A stretch of 64,000 nt of DNA from Bradyrhizobium niftali. GTDB taxonomy: Bacteria > Pseudomonadota > Alphaproteobacteria > Rhizobiales > Xanthobacteraceae. The notes under the pieces were generated by a model. It worked only from the letters and a program-made list of their open reading frames with translations, searched no databases and had not been told where the DNA came from. Where the stretch lies: contig NZ_SPQT01000034.1 in the NCBI RefSeq assembly GCF_004571025.1, positions 43,836-107,835 of the forward strand, read 5' to 3'. How positions within the stretch are numbered: the first letter of the stretch is position 1; the number at the start of each line of letters is the position of its first letter. A program made the position numbers and the translations under genes. Shown here one piece after another: positions 1 to 9,912 of this stretch.

Positions 1-826
1 GCGCTTCTTCGTCGACGCCTTGATGCAGGTGGGTGACCTCAATGACGCCGAACGGCAGTCGATCCAGAGCCAGCTCACCTCCGTCGGTCAGGCGCAGTCG
101 GTCGAGGCGGCGCTGGACCAGGCGCTGACCCGGCTGTCGGGCCTGACCCGCGCCGCCGCGGTGGTGCTGACGCCGAAATCCAATGCGCGGCTGAAACACA
201 TCGAATTCGTCCGGCTGGAACCGGAAAAGGCGCTGGTGATCCTGGTCGGCGAGGATGGCCAGGTCGAAAACCGCGTGCTGACGCTGCCGCCCGGAGTTCC
301 CTCTTCTGCGATCACCGAGGCCGGCAATTTCCTCAATGCGCGGATTCGCGGCCGGACCCTGGCCGAGGCGCGGCTCGAGCTCGAGACCGCGCTCGCCGAA
401 GCCCGTGCCGAGCTCGATCAGCTGACCCAGAAGGTGATTTCCGCCGGTATTGCCAGCTGGTCCGGCGGCGAGAACGAGGACCGCCAGCTCATCGTCCGTG
501 GCCACGCCAATTTGCTGGAGGATTTGCACGCGCTGGAGGATCTGGAGCGGGTGCGCCTCTTGTTCGACGATCTCGAGACCAAGCGCGGCGTGATCGACCT
601 GCTCGGCCGGGCCGAGACCGCCGAGGGTGTGCGCATCTTTATCGGTTCGGAGAACAAATTGTTCTCCCTGTCGGGTTCCTCCACCATCATCTCGCCCTAT
701 CGGGATGCCGCCGGCCACATCGTCGGCGTTCTGGGCGTGATCGGGCCGACACGGCTGAATTATGCCCGCGTGATCCCGACCGTGGACTACGCCGCCCGCA
801 TCGTCAGCCGCCTTCTGGGGGGCTGA
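1..826 (+). CDS. hrcA: Heat-inducible transcription repressor HrcA (5' end outside window)
   Basis: This is the C-terminal ~275 residues of HrcA, the repressor that binds CIRCE operators in front of chaperone genes such as groESL. The reading frame is open from base 2, so the N-terminal winged-helix part lies upstream of the window. The visible part has the family's regulatory domain, including the late segment around 'SGSSTIISPYRDAAGHIVGV' and the ending 'RLNYARVIPTVDYAARIV', which is typical of HrcA. grpE starts 96 bp downstream on the same strand, the usual hrcA-grpE order. No CIRCE element is visible in this fragment. The identification is firm. Confidence 0.95.
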   Translation, partial: RFFVDALMQVGDLNDAERQSIQSQLTSVGQAQSVEAALDQALTRLSGLTRAAAVVLTPKSNARLKHIEFVRLEPEKALVILVGEDGQVENRVLTLPPGVPSSAITEAGNFLNARIRGRTLAEARLELETALAEARAELDQLTQKVISAGIASWSGGENEDRQLIVRGHANLLEDLHALEDLERVRLLFDDLETKRGVIDLLGRAETAEGVRIFIGSENKLFSLSGSSTIISPYRDAAGHIVGVLGVIGPTRLNYARVIPTVDYAARIVSRLLGG

Positions 827-922
827 CCGGCGTTTCCTCCGATCACGGGCGCTTGATTTTCGTGAGCTTAGGCACGATATCCGGGCCAACAATCCCTTGA
901 GACGAGTTCGAGAAGAGAGCCG

Positions 923-1540
923 ATGACCGATCGAGACCGGCAGCCCGACGACACGACCCCGCCAACCGGCGAGCCCGTGGTGTCAAAACCCTACATCATG
1001 CCCGACGATCCGGAGCCCGGCTCGGTCGAGCTGTTGCAGCAGGAAGCCGCCGAGGCGCGCGACCGCATGCTGCGGACGCTGGCCGAGATGGAGAATCTGC
1101 GCAAGCGAACCACCAAGGAGGTCGCCGACGCCCGTCTCTACGGCATCACCGGCTTTGCCCGCGACGTGCTCGACATCGCCGACAATCTCCAGCGTGCGCT
1201 CGACGCGGTTCCGGCCGAGGCCCGTGCCGCGGCCGATCCCGGCCTGACCTCGCTGATCGAGGGCGTCGAGCTCACCGAGCGCTCGCTGCTCAATGCGCTG
1301 GAAAAGCACGGCGTCAAGAAGTTCGATCCGCAGGGCCAGAAGTTCGACCCGAACTTCCAGCAGGCGATGTACGAGGTGCCGGATGCGTCGGTGCCTGCGG
1401 GCACCGTCGTGCAGGTCATGCAGGCCGGCTACACCATCGGCGATCGCGTGCTGCGTCCGGCGCTCGTCGGTGTTGCCAAGGGCGGCGCGAAGGCTGCGCC
1501 CGCGGCGAACAACAACGAGTCGAGCGGCGCGGCCAACTAG
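923..1540 (+). CDS. grpE: Nucleotide exchange factor GrpE
   Basis: GrpE (205 aa) releases ADP from DnaK and so drives the Hsp70 cycle in the cytoplasm. After an acidic, proline-rich disordered N-terminus (about residues 1-30) there is a long helix (about 35-75, with 'RMLRTLAEMENLRKRTTKE', the GrpE signature helix). A compact beta domain follows, containing 'KFDPNFQQAMYEVPD' and 'VVQVMQAGYTIGDRVLRPALVGVAKG'. The ATG at 923 is preceded by a purine-rich stretch. Its partners dnaK and dnaJ lie 2.5 kb downstream, separated by two genes on the other strand, so grpE is probably transcribed with hrcA. Confidence 0.97.
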   Translation: MTDRDRQPDDTTPPTGEPVVSKPYIMPDDPEPGSVELLQQEAAEARDRMLRTLAEMENLRKRTTKEVADARLYGITGFARDVLDIADNLQRALDAVPAEARAAADPGLTSLIEGVELTERSLLNALEKHGVKKFDPQGQKFDPNFQQAMYEVPDASVPAGTVVQVMQAGYTIGDRVLRPALVGVAKGGAKAAPAANNNESSGAAN

Positions 1541-1548
1541 CTCGCAGA

Positions 1549-1664
1549 CCTCATGGTGAGGAGCCGCGCCCTTGCGCGGCGTCTCGAACCATGAAGGTCA
1601 CGATTTAACAGCTCGGCCTTCATCCTTCGAGACGCGCGCGAAGAAGCGCGCTCCTCAGGATGAG
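1549..1664. repeat. Imperfect palindromic intergenic repeat
   Basis: The arms 'cctcatggtgagg...tctcgaaccatgaagg' and 'ccttcatccttcgagacg...ctcctcaggatgagg' are inverted copies of one another, each with a GC-rich inner hairpin. The element lies between convergent grpE and the pncA-like gene and could act as a bidirectional terminator. Confidence 0.7.
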
Positions 1665-1687
1665 GGTCTGGCAGTCGTTCGCGTCGA

Positions 1688-2410
1688 CTACGCGCCGACC
1701 GTGATATCCGCAGACTGAATGCGCTTCACGCCGGCCTTGGCCATGTCGGCCCAGGCTTTTGCCAGCGAGCCCTGCGTGTCGATGCCGCGGCAGGCGTCTT
1801 CCACGACATAGACCTCAAAGCCCGCCTTGCGCGCGTCGAGCGCGGTCCAGGCGACGCAGAAATCCGTCGCGAGGCCAGCGACGAAGACGCGCTTGATCTT
1901 GCGGCCCTTCAGATAGCCGGCGAGGCCGGTCGACGTCTTGCCGTCGGCTTCGAGGAAGGCCGAATAGCTGTCGACGTCCTTGTGAAAACCCTTGCGGATG
2001 ATGAGCTCGGCATGCGGGATCGCGAGGTCCTTCGACAGCGAGGCGCCGTCGGTGCCCTGCACGCAATGGTCGGGCCACAGCACCTGCTTGCCGTAGGGAA
2101 GGTCGACGGTCTCGAACGGCTTCTTGCCGGAGTGCACCGATGCAAACGAAATGTGGCCGGGCGTGTGCCAGTCCTGGGTCATCACTACGTTCGCAAACGC
2201 TTTCGCCATCTTGTTGATGACGGGAACGACCTGCTCGCCTTCCTTCACGGCGAGGCTGCCGCCGGGCAGGAAGCAGTTTTGCACGTCGATCACGAGCAGC
2301 GCGGAGGCATCGTCCGGCTTGATCGATGCGGCCGCAAAGAGCACGCTTGGAGCAAGGGCTACGAGAGCGCTTGTCCCAAGCGCCGCGAGGATTTGTCGTC
2401 GATCAAGCAT
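1688..2410 (-). CDS. Nicotinamidase-like cysteine hydrolase with N-terminal signal sequence
   Basis: This isochorismatase-fold hydrolase most resembles nicotinamidase PncA, which converts nicotinamide to nicotinate for NAD salvage. Visible hallmarks are the catalytic Asp in 'LLVIDVQNCFLPGGSL', the metal-site stretch 'TQDWHTPGHISF', 'LWPDHCVQGTDGA', the Lys in 'IIRKGF' and the catalytic Cys in 'GLATDFCV'. I place the start at the ATG at 2410, because from there the protein begins 'MLDRRQILAALGTSALVALAPSVLFA', a good export signal. Usual PncA is cytoplasmic, so a secreted form is unusual. A frame extends upstream without support. The gene is convergent with grpE. Confidence 0.88.
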   Translation of the reverse strand: MLDRRQILAALGTSALVALAPSVLFAAASIKPDDASALLVIDVQNCFLPGGSLAVKEGEQVVPVINKMAKAFANVVMTQDWHTPGHISFASVHSGKKPFETVDLPYGKQVLWPDHCVQGTDGASLSKDLAIPHAELIIRKGFHKDVDSYSAFLEADGKTSTGLAGYLKGRKIKRVFVAGLATDFCVAWTALDARKAGFEVYVVEDACRGIDTQGSLAKAWADMAKAGVKRIQSADITVGA

Positions 2411-2523
2411 CGTTCGCCTCCCTCCAGGATGATCCAATGGAGGCAAGCCTAGTTCCGTTCGTATACGAACAGAAGCCCGAAAATGCAGCCGGCCCTGTCC
2501 AGCGCTTGGGCGTGCTAGTTTCC

Positions 2524-2646
2524 CGTCGTCCCGGCGAAGGCCGGGACCCATACGCCGCAGCAACAGTTTTGCGAAGACTCGGAGTTACCAGCGCGCCCCG
2601 TAACCACTCCCTGTGGTTATGGGTCCCCGCCTTCGCGGGGACGACA
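2524..2646. repeat. Palindromic intergenic repeat, family 'gtcgtcccgg...ataaccac'
   Basis: This is one of three related copies in the window (others at 24366-24523 and 27117-27260). The ends 'cgtcgtcccggcgaaggccggg' and 'ccccgccttcgcggggacgac' are inverted, and the middle holds 'gttaccagcgc...ccctgtggttatgggtcc'. It separates the pncA-like gene from the next gene on the same strand. Confidence 0.75.
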
Positions 2647-2671
2647 GTTGAGTGTGTTGGAGCGCCTCGGG

Positions 2672-3613
2672 CTACCCCTTCGGCTGGATGCCGTCCCGCA
2701 CGGCGCGGAAGCGGGTGAAGGCGGCGGACCACTGGTCGCGCGGGGCGCTGGCGATGATGCGCAGCGAGGCGCCGCCGCTTGAGAAGCGGATCCACTGCAC
2801 CACGGTCACCGGGGTCTTGTCCTTGCCGCTGACGCCGTCGATCCGGGTCTCGAAACCCTGCTGGCCGTTGATGCGGATCGGTTCGGACATGGTGACGCGC
2901 GATTCGCGCACGCCGGGGATCTGGAGCGCCGCCTCCTGGGCGAAGCGGGCGCGGTCGTCGGCGGCTTGCGGGGTGGCGCCGATCAGGCCGAGGATCATGA
3001 ACGGCTTCGATTCATAGCCCGTGGTCTCGTCGCCGTCGGCCAGGATGAGGCTGGAGCCCGGCGCCAGCGTGCGGATGCCCTTGAAGTCGGCAAGATCGGT
3101 GATCTTGAAAGGCATCAGCGCGATCTGCTCTTCGGCCGAGACCTGCTTGCGGGTGACGGCGCTCGCAAACATCTGCCGCACCGCCTCGTCGGTGTAGATC
3201 TTGGTCGCGTTCTCCGGGATCTGCACCGCGACATAGCCGGAGAAGCCGGCGCCCGGCACGATCATCGAATAGCGCTTCACCGGGGTCTCGCCGGCCTTGC
3301 CGCTCTCGGTGGTGAAATAGGCAAGGCCCGCGGGGGTCTCGATCTTGTCCTGCTTGACGCCGCCAGTGCCGGCCGGATTGGAATTGAAGGCGCTCGCGAC
3401 CTCGCCATAGGCGGCCGGCGGCAGCTCGGTGATCAGCACCTTGACGGTACCGTCCTCGCTCTCGAAGCCGGGAAAGGTCTTGGCCGTGTTGAGGCCGATC
3501 AGCGGCACCATGCCAAGGCGCAGGCCGGGCGGGAAAACGGCGTCGGCGGCCACGGCCGGAAGCGCGGAGGCAATGAGGAGGGCGAGCGCGGCGAGGGGGC
3601 GGGTCAGCTTCAT
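2672..3613 (-). CDS. Conserved secreted protein of unknown function
   Basis: I do not recognise a named family. The product (about 313 aa) starts 'MKLTRPLAALALLIASALPAVAADA', a clear signal peptide with cleavage likely after AVA. The mature part is mixed alpha/beta without cysteines or transmembrane helices, so it should be periplasmic. I prefer the ATG at 3613 over a GTG two codons upstream. It is transcribed divergently from dnaK, about 400 bp apart. Nothing here indicates a substrate. Confidence 0.8.
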   Translation of the reverse strand: MKLTRPLAALALLIASALPAVAADAVFPPGLRLGMVPLIGLNTAKTFPGFESEDGTVKVLITELPPAAYGEVASAFNSNPAGTGGVKQDKIETPAGLAYFTTESGKAGETPVKRYSMIVPGAGFSGYVAVQIPENATKIYTDEAVRQMFASAVTRKQVSAEEQIALMPFKITDLADFKGIRTLAPGSSLILADGDETTGYESKPFMILGLIGATPQAADDRARFAQEAALQIPGVRESRVTMSEPIRINGQQGFETRIDGVSGKDKTPVTVVQWIRFSSGGASLRIIASAPRDQWSAAFTRFRAVRDGIQPKG

Positions 3614-4010
3614 GGGCACTCTGATTGGTCCATATTGAGGCCGTTCGATGGTCGGCCACCGGGCCGCTTTGTCGCGCTCAGCAGCCTGGGTGCGGCGCTC
3701 CGGCCGGTCCGCCTTTTAACGGGTTTGGCCTTGCCGCAACAGGGCGGGACCGATCACGGCGGCGGGGTGCCGGCCAAGGACCGGACCTGTTAATAATTCC
3801 TCACCCGCAAGGGCGATACAGCCCGGATATGTTCTTCCAAAACCCAATGTTTTCACGGCCGAAACTTGCGTTCGGTCCTTGCGGGCCCCTCCCCCCCTCC
3901 TATATGAGCCTCAATCATCGCAATATCGCGGATGTTTGATCTTAGGGGGTTTCGGTTCGGGTGCCTTCTGGGCCCAGCCAGCCTGCCGCAAAAACAAGGA
4001 TATCAGGACC
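3614..4010 (+). promoter_or_regulatory. dnaK upstream region with candidate sigma-32 promoter
   Basis: This 397-bp interval has no gene. At 3878-3904 there is 'CTTGCGG', 13 bases, then 'CCTATAT', which fits the spacing and composition of an RpoH (heat-shock sigma) promoter. An earlier 'CTTGCG' at 3865 is too far from the -10. This placement implies a leader of about 100 nt before the dnaK start. It is a pattern match by eye; a sigma-70 type promoter is not excluded. Confidence 0.4.
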
Positions 4011-5912
<1,902 letters not shown>

Positions 5913-5961
5913 GCCCCAAGAGGGTGATGATGCGGACGGCTTGGACCCCACACACCTATTC

Positions 5962-5986
5962 AGCCTCCCCCTTCGCGGGGGAGGCT
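5962..5986. repeat. Stable hairpin between dnaK and dnaJ
   Basis: A perfect 10-bp inverted repeat, AGCCTCCCCC / GGGGGAGGCT, with a 5-nt loop lies 50 bp after the dnaK stop. It could attenuate transcription into dnaJ or protect the dnaK message from 3' decay. The rest of the dnaK-dnaJ gap (5987-6157) shows no gene. Confidence 0.6.
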
Positions 5987-6157
5987 TCCGTGTCGAGGTC
6001 GACGGGCGACGCTCCCGTTACGATCGATCAATTTCCAGCCGTTATTCTCAACGCTGCCATGCTGCCCTCTGCCGCGAAGCGGAGGGGTGCCTATATCGTT
6101 GCGTGGCAACGTTGCTTCGCCCCGGTTTGAATCGCGATTGGATAGACCGAGTTGAAC

Positions 6158-7291
6158 ATGTCCACGTCCACCAAGCGCTGCTACTACGAGACCCTCGAAG
6201 TCGAACGCGACGCCGACGAATCCAAGTTGAAGTCGTCGTTCCGCAAGCTCGCGATGAAGTTCCACCCCGACCGCAATCCCGGGGACGACACCAGCGAGGT
6301 CAAGTTCAAGGAAATCAACGAGGCGTACGAGGTCCTGAAGGACAGGGACAAGCGCGCGGCCTATGACCGTTTCGGCCATGCGGCCTTCGAGCAGGGCGGT
6401 CCTGGCGGCGGTGCCGGTTTCGGCGCGGGCTTCGCCTCCTCCTTCTCCGATATTTTCGAGGACCTGTTCGGCATGGCCGGACAGCGCGGCCGCGGCGGCC
6501 GCGAGCGCGGCGCCGACCTGCGCTACAACATGGAAATCACGCTCGAGGAAGCCTTTGGCGGCAAGACCGCGCAGATCGAGATCCCGGTCTCGGTCACCTG
6601 CGAGGCCTGCTCGGGCATCGGCGCCAAGGCCGGCACCAAGCCGAAGACCTGCTCGAGCTGCGGCGGCGCCGGCCGCGTGCGGCAGTCGCAGGGCTTCTTC
6701 ACGCTGGAGCGGACCTGTCCGGGCTGCCAGGGCCGCGGCCAGATGATCGAGGACGCCTGCCCGTCCTGCTCGGGCCAGGGCCGTGTGACCCGCGAGCGGA
6801 CGCTGTCGGTCAACATTCCCCAGGGCGTCGAGGACGGCACGCGGATCAGGCTCGCCGGCGAAGGCGAGGCCGGCGTCCGGGGCGGCCCGGCCGGCGACCT
6901 CTACATCTTCCTGTCGCTGGCCCAGCACCAGTTCTTCCAGCGCGACGGCGCCGATCTGCATTGCCGGGTGCCGATTTCGATGGTGACGGCCGCCCTTGGC
7001 GGCGAATTCGAGGTGCCGACCATCGAGAAGGGCAAGGCCAAGGTGAAAGTGCCCGCCGGGACCCAGTCCAACCGTCGATTCCGCATTGCATCAAAAGGCA
7101 TGCCGATACTGCGCTCGCGCCAGACCGGCGACATGTACGTTCAGGTCGTGGTCGAAACCCCGCAGAATCTCACCAAAAAACAGCAGGAATTGCTGGCCGA
7201 GTTCGAAAAGCTCTCTTCCGGCAACACCCAGCCGGAATCCGAGGGCTTCTTCGCCAAGGTCAAGGATTTCTTCGGTAATCGGGCGAATTGA
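6158..7291 (+). CDS. dnaJ: Co-chaperone DnaJ (Hsp40)
   Basis: DnaJ (377 aa) delivers substrates to DnaK and stimulates its ATPase. The J-domain (residues ~5-70) carries the essential HPD in 'MKFHPDRNP'. A Gly/Phe-rich linker follows ('GGPGGGAGFGAGFASSFS'). Four CxxCxGxG-type zinc repeats lie at about 145-210 ('CEACSGIG', 'CSSCGGAG', 'CPGCQGRG', 'CPSCSGQG'), then the C-terminal beta domains. The ATG at 6158 is chosen over a TTG two codons earlier. It is the usual partner of the upstream dnaK. Confidence 0.98.
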   Translation: MSTSTKRCYYETLEVERDADESKLKSSFRKLAMKFHPDRNPGDDTSEVKFKEINEAYEVLKDRDKRAAYDRFGHAAFEQGGPGGGAGFGAGFASSFSDIFEDLFGMAGQRGRGGRERGADLRYNMEITLEEAFGGKTAQIEIPVSVTCEACSGIGAKAGTKPKTCSSCGGAGRVRQSQGFFTLERTCPGCQGRGQMIEDACPSCSGQGRVTRERTLSVNIPQGVEDGTRIRLAGEGEAGVRGGPAGDLYIFLSLAQHQFFQRDGADLHCRVPISMVTAALGGEFEVPTIEKGKAKVKVPAGTQSNRRFRIASKGMPILRSRQTGDMYVQVVVETPQNLTKKQQELLAEFEKLSSGNTQPESEGFFAKVKDFFGNRAN

Positions 7292-7379
7292 CTCGTCTTG
7301 ACCGTATCGCCTTCGGCCTATACGTCTTTATGACCATTTTCTGACACGCCGCGGTCACGCGGTCCCGTCCGGTCCAGAC

Positions 7380-7979
7380 ATGCCATTGCCATCGTCCGCG
7401 CGTGCGTTGAAGAAGCCTCGTCTCGATGACGAGGTGCGCTTTCTCAGATCGTGGATCGAAAAGCCCCTCCACATGGGCGCAGTGATGCCGTCGGGCAAGC
7501 TGCTGGCCCGGACCATGGCTCATTACGTCGACGTCAACTCCGATGCACCTGTGGTCGAACTCGGCCCCGGTACTGGCGCCATCACCTCGGCCCTAATCGA
7601 ACGTGGTGTCGACCAGAAGCGTCTCGTCCTCGTCGAGTACAATCCCGGCTTCTGCGCGCTGCTGCGCGACCGCTATCCGCAGGCCAAGGTCGTGCAGGGC
7701 GATGCCTATCGCCTGCGCGACACGCTCTGGAACGTGCTGAGCGCGCCGGCATCCGCGGTCGTCTCCGGCCTGCCGCTCGTCACCAAACCGATGCTGACGC
7801 GGCTGCGGCTCATTCGCGATGCCTTCACGGCGCTCGCGCCCGGCGCGCCCTTCGTCCAGTTCACCTATGCGGTGGTGCCGCCGATCCCGAAATCGCTGCC
7901 CGGCGTGTCCACAGAGGCCTCGGAACGGATCTGGATGAACCTTCCGCCGGCCCGCGTCTGGGTGTATCGCAAGGATTAA
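7380..7979 (+). CDS. pmtA: Phosphatidylethanolamine N-methyltransferase-type SAM methyltransferase
   Basis: This 199-aa class I SAM-dependent methyltransferase matches the short bacterial PmtA type that methylates phosphatidylethanolamine towards phosphatidylcholine. The SAM-binding motif is 'VVELGPGTGAIT', and 'LVEYNPGFCALLRDRYP' is the following acidic loop. The N-terminal 'EKPLHMGAVMPSGKLLARTMA' is a typical substrate-side segment of this family. As I recall, pmtA lies next to dnaKJ in Bradyrhizobium japonicum, where it matters for symbiosis; the position here agrees. It begins 88 bp after dnaJ and could share its transcript. The exact number of methyl transfers cannot be read from sequence. 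Confidence 0.85.
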   Translation: MPLPSSARALKKPRLDDEVRFLRSWIEKPLHMGAVMPSGKLLARTMAHYVDVNSDAPVVELGPGTGAITSALIERGVDQKRLVLVEYNPGFCALLRDRYPQAKVVQGDAYRLRDTLWNVLSAPASAVVSGLPLVTKPMLTRLRLIRDAFTALAPGAPFVQFTYAVVPPIPKSLPGVSTEASERIWMNLPPARVWVYRKD

Positions 7980-8036
7980 TTCCGCCGGCATTCGTCTTTG
8001 CGCGGCGGGCTCGTTTCGCCGAACGCATTGGATCGG

Positions 8037-8615
8037 ATGTCCGCACCCAAAATCCTGGTCATTCCCGGCTCGCTGCGCACCGGCTCGCACAATGCGAAGC
8101 TGGCCGCGGTCGCCGCCTATGAATTCGCCCAGGCCGGCGTCGACGTCACCCGCATCTCGCTCGCCGATTTTCCGCTGCCGATCTACGACGGCGATCTCCA
8201 GGCCAAATCAGGCGTGCCCAAGCACGCGATCAACCTCAAGCGCATGATCGGCGCGCATCATGGCGTGCTGATCGTTTCGCCCGAATACAATGCCTCGGTG
8301 CCGCCGCTGCTGAAGAACGCGATCGACTGGGTCAGCCGCGTGCACGAGCTGCACGAGGCGCGTGGCGAGGTGTTCCGCAACCGCCCCTTCGCGCTCGCCG
8401 GCGCCTCGCAGAGCCGGCTCGGAACGGCCCGCGCGCTGCAGGCGTTGCGGCTGATCCTGACCTCCTGCCACGCCAATGTGATTGCCAGCCAGCTCACGCT
8501 CGCCTTTGCCGGAGAGGCCTATGACGATATGGACAGGCTCAAGAACGAGGGCGATATCGCCGCGTTAAAGGAGCTGGTCACGCAGTTGATCGACATTTCC
8601 CAACGCATGATGTGA
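8037..8615 (+). CDS. NADPH-dependent FMN reductase family protein
   Basis: This 192-aa flavodoxin-fold reductase probably uses NAD(P)H to reduce FMN, quinones or azo compounds. The start is the ATG at 8037, giving 'MSAPKILVIPGSLRTGSHNAKLA', the phosphate-binding loop of the family (GSLRxxSxNxxL). The second hallmark is 'GVLIVSPEYNASVPPLLKNAIDWVSR'. pyrF begins 6 bp after the stop, so the two are probably co-transcribed. The physiological acceptor is unknown. Confidence 0.88.
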   Translation: MSAPKILVIPGSLRTGSHNAKLAAVAAYEFAQAGVDVTRISLADFPLPIYDGDLQAKSGVPKHAINLKRMIGAHHGVLIVSPEYNASVPPLLKNAIDWVSRVHELHEARGEVFRNRPFALAGASQSRLGTARALQALRLILTSCHANVIASQLTLAFAGEAYDDMDRLKNEGDIAALKELVTQLIDISQRMM

Positions 8616-8621
8616 GGTGAC

Positions 8622-9335
8622 ATGACGCCAGCCGAGATCGCCCCGAAGGACCGCCTGATCGTAGGCCTCGATCTGCCGAGCGTTGATGCCGCGGAGGCGA
8701 TGATCGCAAGGCTCGGCGACAGCGTCACGTTCTACAAGATCGGCTATCGCCTCGCTTATGCCGGCGGTCTGCCGCTCGTTGCCAGGCTCGCCGACAAGGG
8801 CAAGAAGGTCTTTCTCGACCTCAAGCTGCACGACATCGGCAACACCGTGGCGCAAGGCGTCGAGAGCATCACCAAGCTGGGCGCGACCTTCCTCACCGTG
8901 CACGCTTATCCGCAGACCATGAAGGGCGCCGTCGAAGGCCGCGGCAGCTCGAGCCTGAAGATCCTCGCCGTCACTGTGCTGACCTCCTACAACGATGACG
9001 ATCTGCACGCGGCAGGTTTCCGGCTCGGCGTCTCCGAGCTCGTCGAAGCGCGCGCGCAGCAGGCGCAGGTGCTTGGCATCGACGGGCTGGTGTCGTCGCC
9101 GGAGGAAGTGGGCGCCTTGCGCAAGATCGTCGGCCACCAGATGAGCCTCGTCACGCCCGGCATCCGGCCGGCGGGCTCGGCAAGTGGCGATCAGAAACGC
9201 ATCATGACGCCGGGCCGTGCGATCACCGCGGGCGCCGATTATCTCGTCGTCGGGCGCCCGGTGGTGGAAGCCACCGACCCCAGGGCGATCGCCGATGCCA
9301 TCCAGGCCGAGATCGCGCAGGCGCTGGGAGCATGA
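8622..9335 (+). CDS. pyrF: Orotidine 5'-phosphate decarboxylase
   Basis: PyrF (237 aa) catalyses the last step of UMP synthesis, OMP to UMP plus CO2. The catalytic array is visible as 'KVFLDLKLHDIGNTV' (DxKxxD). N-terminal 'LIVGLDLPSVDAAEAM' and C-terminal 'LVTPGIRPAGSASGDQKRIMTPGRAI' plus 'GADYLVVGRPVVEA' are standard. It is closely coupled to the upstream flavin reductase. The last codons (gga gca tga) lie in the left arm of a palindromic repeat, which supplies the stop codon. Confidence 0.97.
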   Translation: MTPAEIAPKDRLIVGLDLPSVDAAEAMIARLGDSVTFYKIGYRLAYAGGLPLVARLADKGKKVFLDLKLHDIGNTVAQGVESITKLGATFLTVHAYPQTMKGAVEGRGSSSLKILAVTVLTSYNDDDLHAAGFRLGVSELVEARAQQAQVLGIDGLVSSPEEVGALRKIVGHQMSLVTPGIRPAGSASGDQKRIMTPGRAITAGADYLVVGRPVVEATDPRAIADAIQAEIAQALGA

Positions 9336-9376
9336 TCCGGAAAAGTGTGCAGCGGTTTTCCGATCAGATCATGCTC
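9328..9376. repeat. 49-bp palindromic element with GAGCATGAT / ATCATGCTC ends
   Basis: The element runs from GAGCATGAT to ATCATGCTC and holds 'ccggaaaagtgtgcagcggttttccg' as an inner palindrome. A same-length copy lies at 28057-28105. In both cases the left arm contains the last codon and stop codon of the preceding gene (pyrF here, pheT there). Confidence 0.85.
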
Positions 9377-9409
9377 AAATAGAGACAACAACACAGGGAG
9401 AGAAGAACA

Positions 9410-9721
9410 ATGGCAAAAGGCTACTGGATCGGGCGCGTCGATGTGAGCAGTGACGAGGGCTACAAGCCCTATGCCGTCGCCAACGGTGCGATCTTCAAGA
9501 AATGGGGCGGCCGTTTTGTCGTCCGCGCCGGCAAGTTCACCACCGTCGAAGGCGCCAGCCGCACCCGCAACGTCGTGATCGAATTCCCGGACTACGAGAC
9601 CGCGATCGCCTGCTACAACTCGCCGGAATACCAGGCCAACATCAAGGTGCGCCAGCCGCACTCGGTCGCCGACCTCATCATCATCGAGGGCTATGACGGC
9701 CCGCAGCCGTCGGACGGCTGA
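9410..9721 (+). CDS. DUF1330 family protein
   Basis: This 103-aa dimeric alpha/beta-barrel-type protein has the DUF1330 pattern: 'MAKGYWIGRVDVSSDEGYKPYA', 'WGGRFVVRAGKFTTVEG' and 'VVIEFPDYETAIACYNSPEYQ'. The family is common in rhizobia and has no assigned reaction. The ATG at 9410 follows a good purine-rich ribosome site ('gggagagaag'). It probably stands alone, since repeats separate it from pyrF and from dapB. Confidence 0.9.
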   Translation: MAKGYWIGRVDVSSDEGYKPYAVANGAIFKKWGGRFVVRAGKFTTVEGASRTRNVVIEFPDYETAIACYNSPEYQANIKVRQPHSVADLIIIEGYDGPQPSDG

Positions 9722-9728
9722 GGCACGC

Positions 9729-9827
9729 CGTCATTCCGGGGCGCCGAAGGCGAACTATGGTGCGCCGTTGCGCACCTGAGAATCTCGAGATTCCGGGTTC
9801 GGCCCTGCGAGCCGCCCCGGAACGACG
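9729..9827. repeat. Palindromic intergenic repeat, family 'gtcattccggggc'
   Basis: The ends 'cgtcattccggggcg' and 'cgccccggaacgacgg' are inverted around a central 'gcgccgttgcgcacc' hairpin. Shorter members lie at 13810-13848 and 36219-36259. It sits between the DUF1330 gene and dapB. Confidence 0.75.
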
Positions 9828-9912
9828 GTGAACGTGGCGTCACTGCCGCCTGCTCCCCTCGGTTGCCGGAACTGCATCCCCCCGCTACAACGGCCCCGAA
9901 GAGGATCACATC

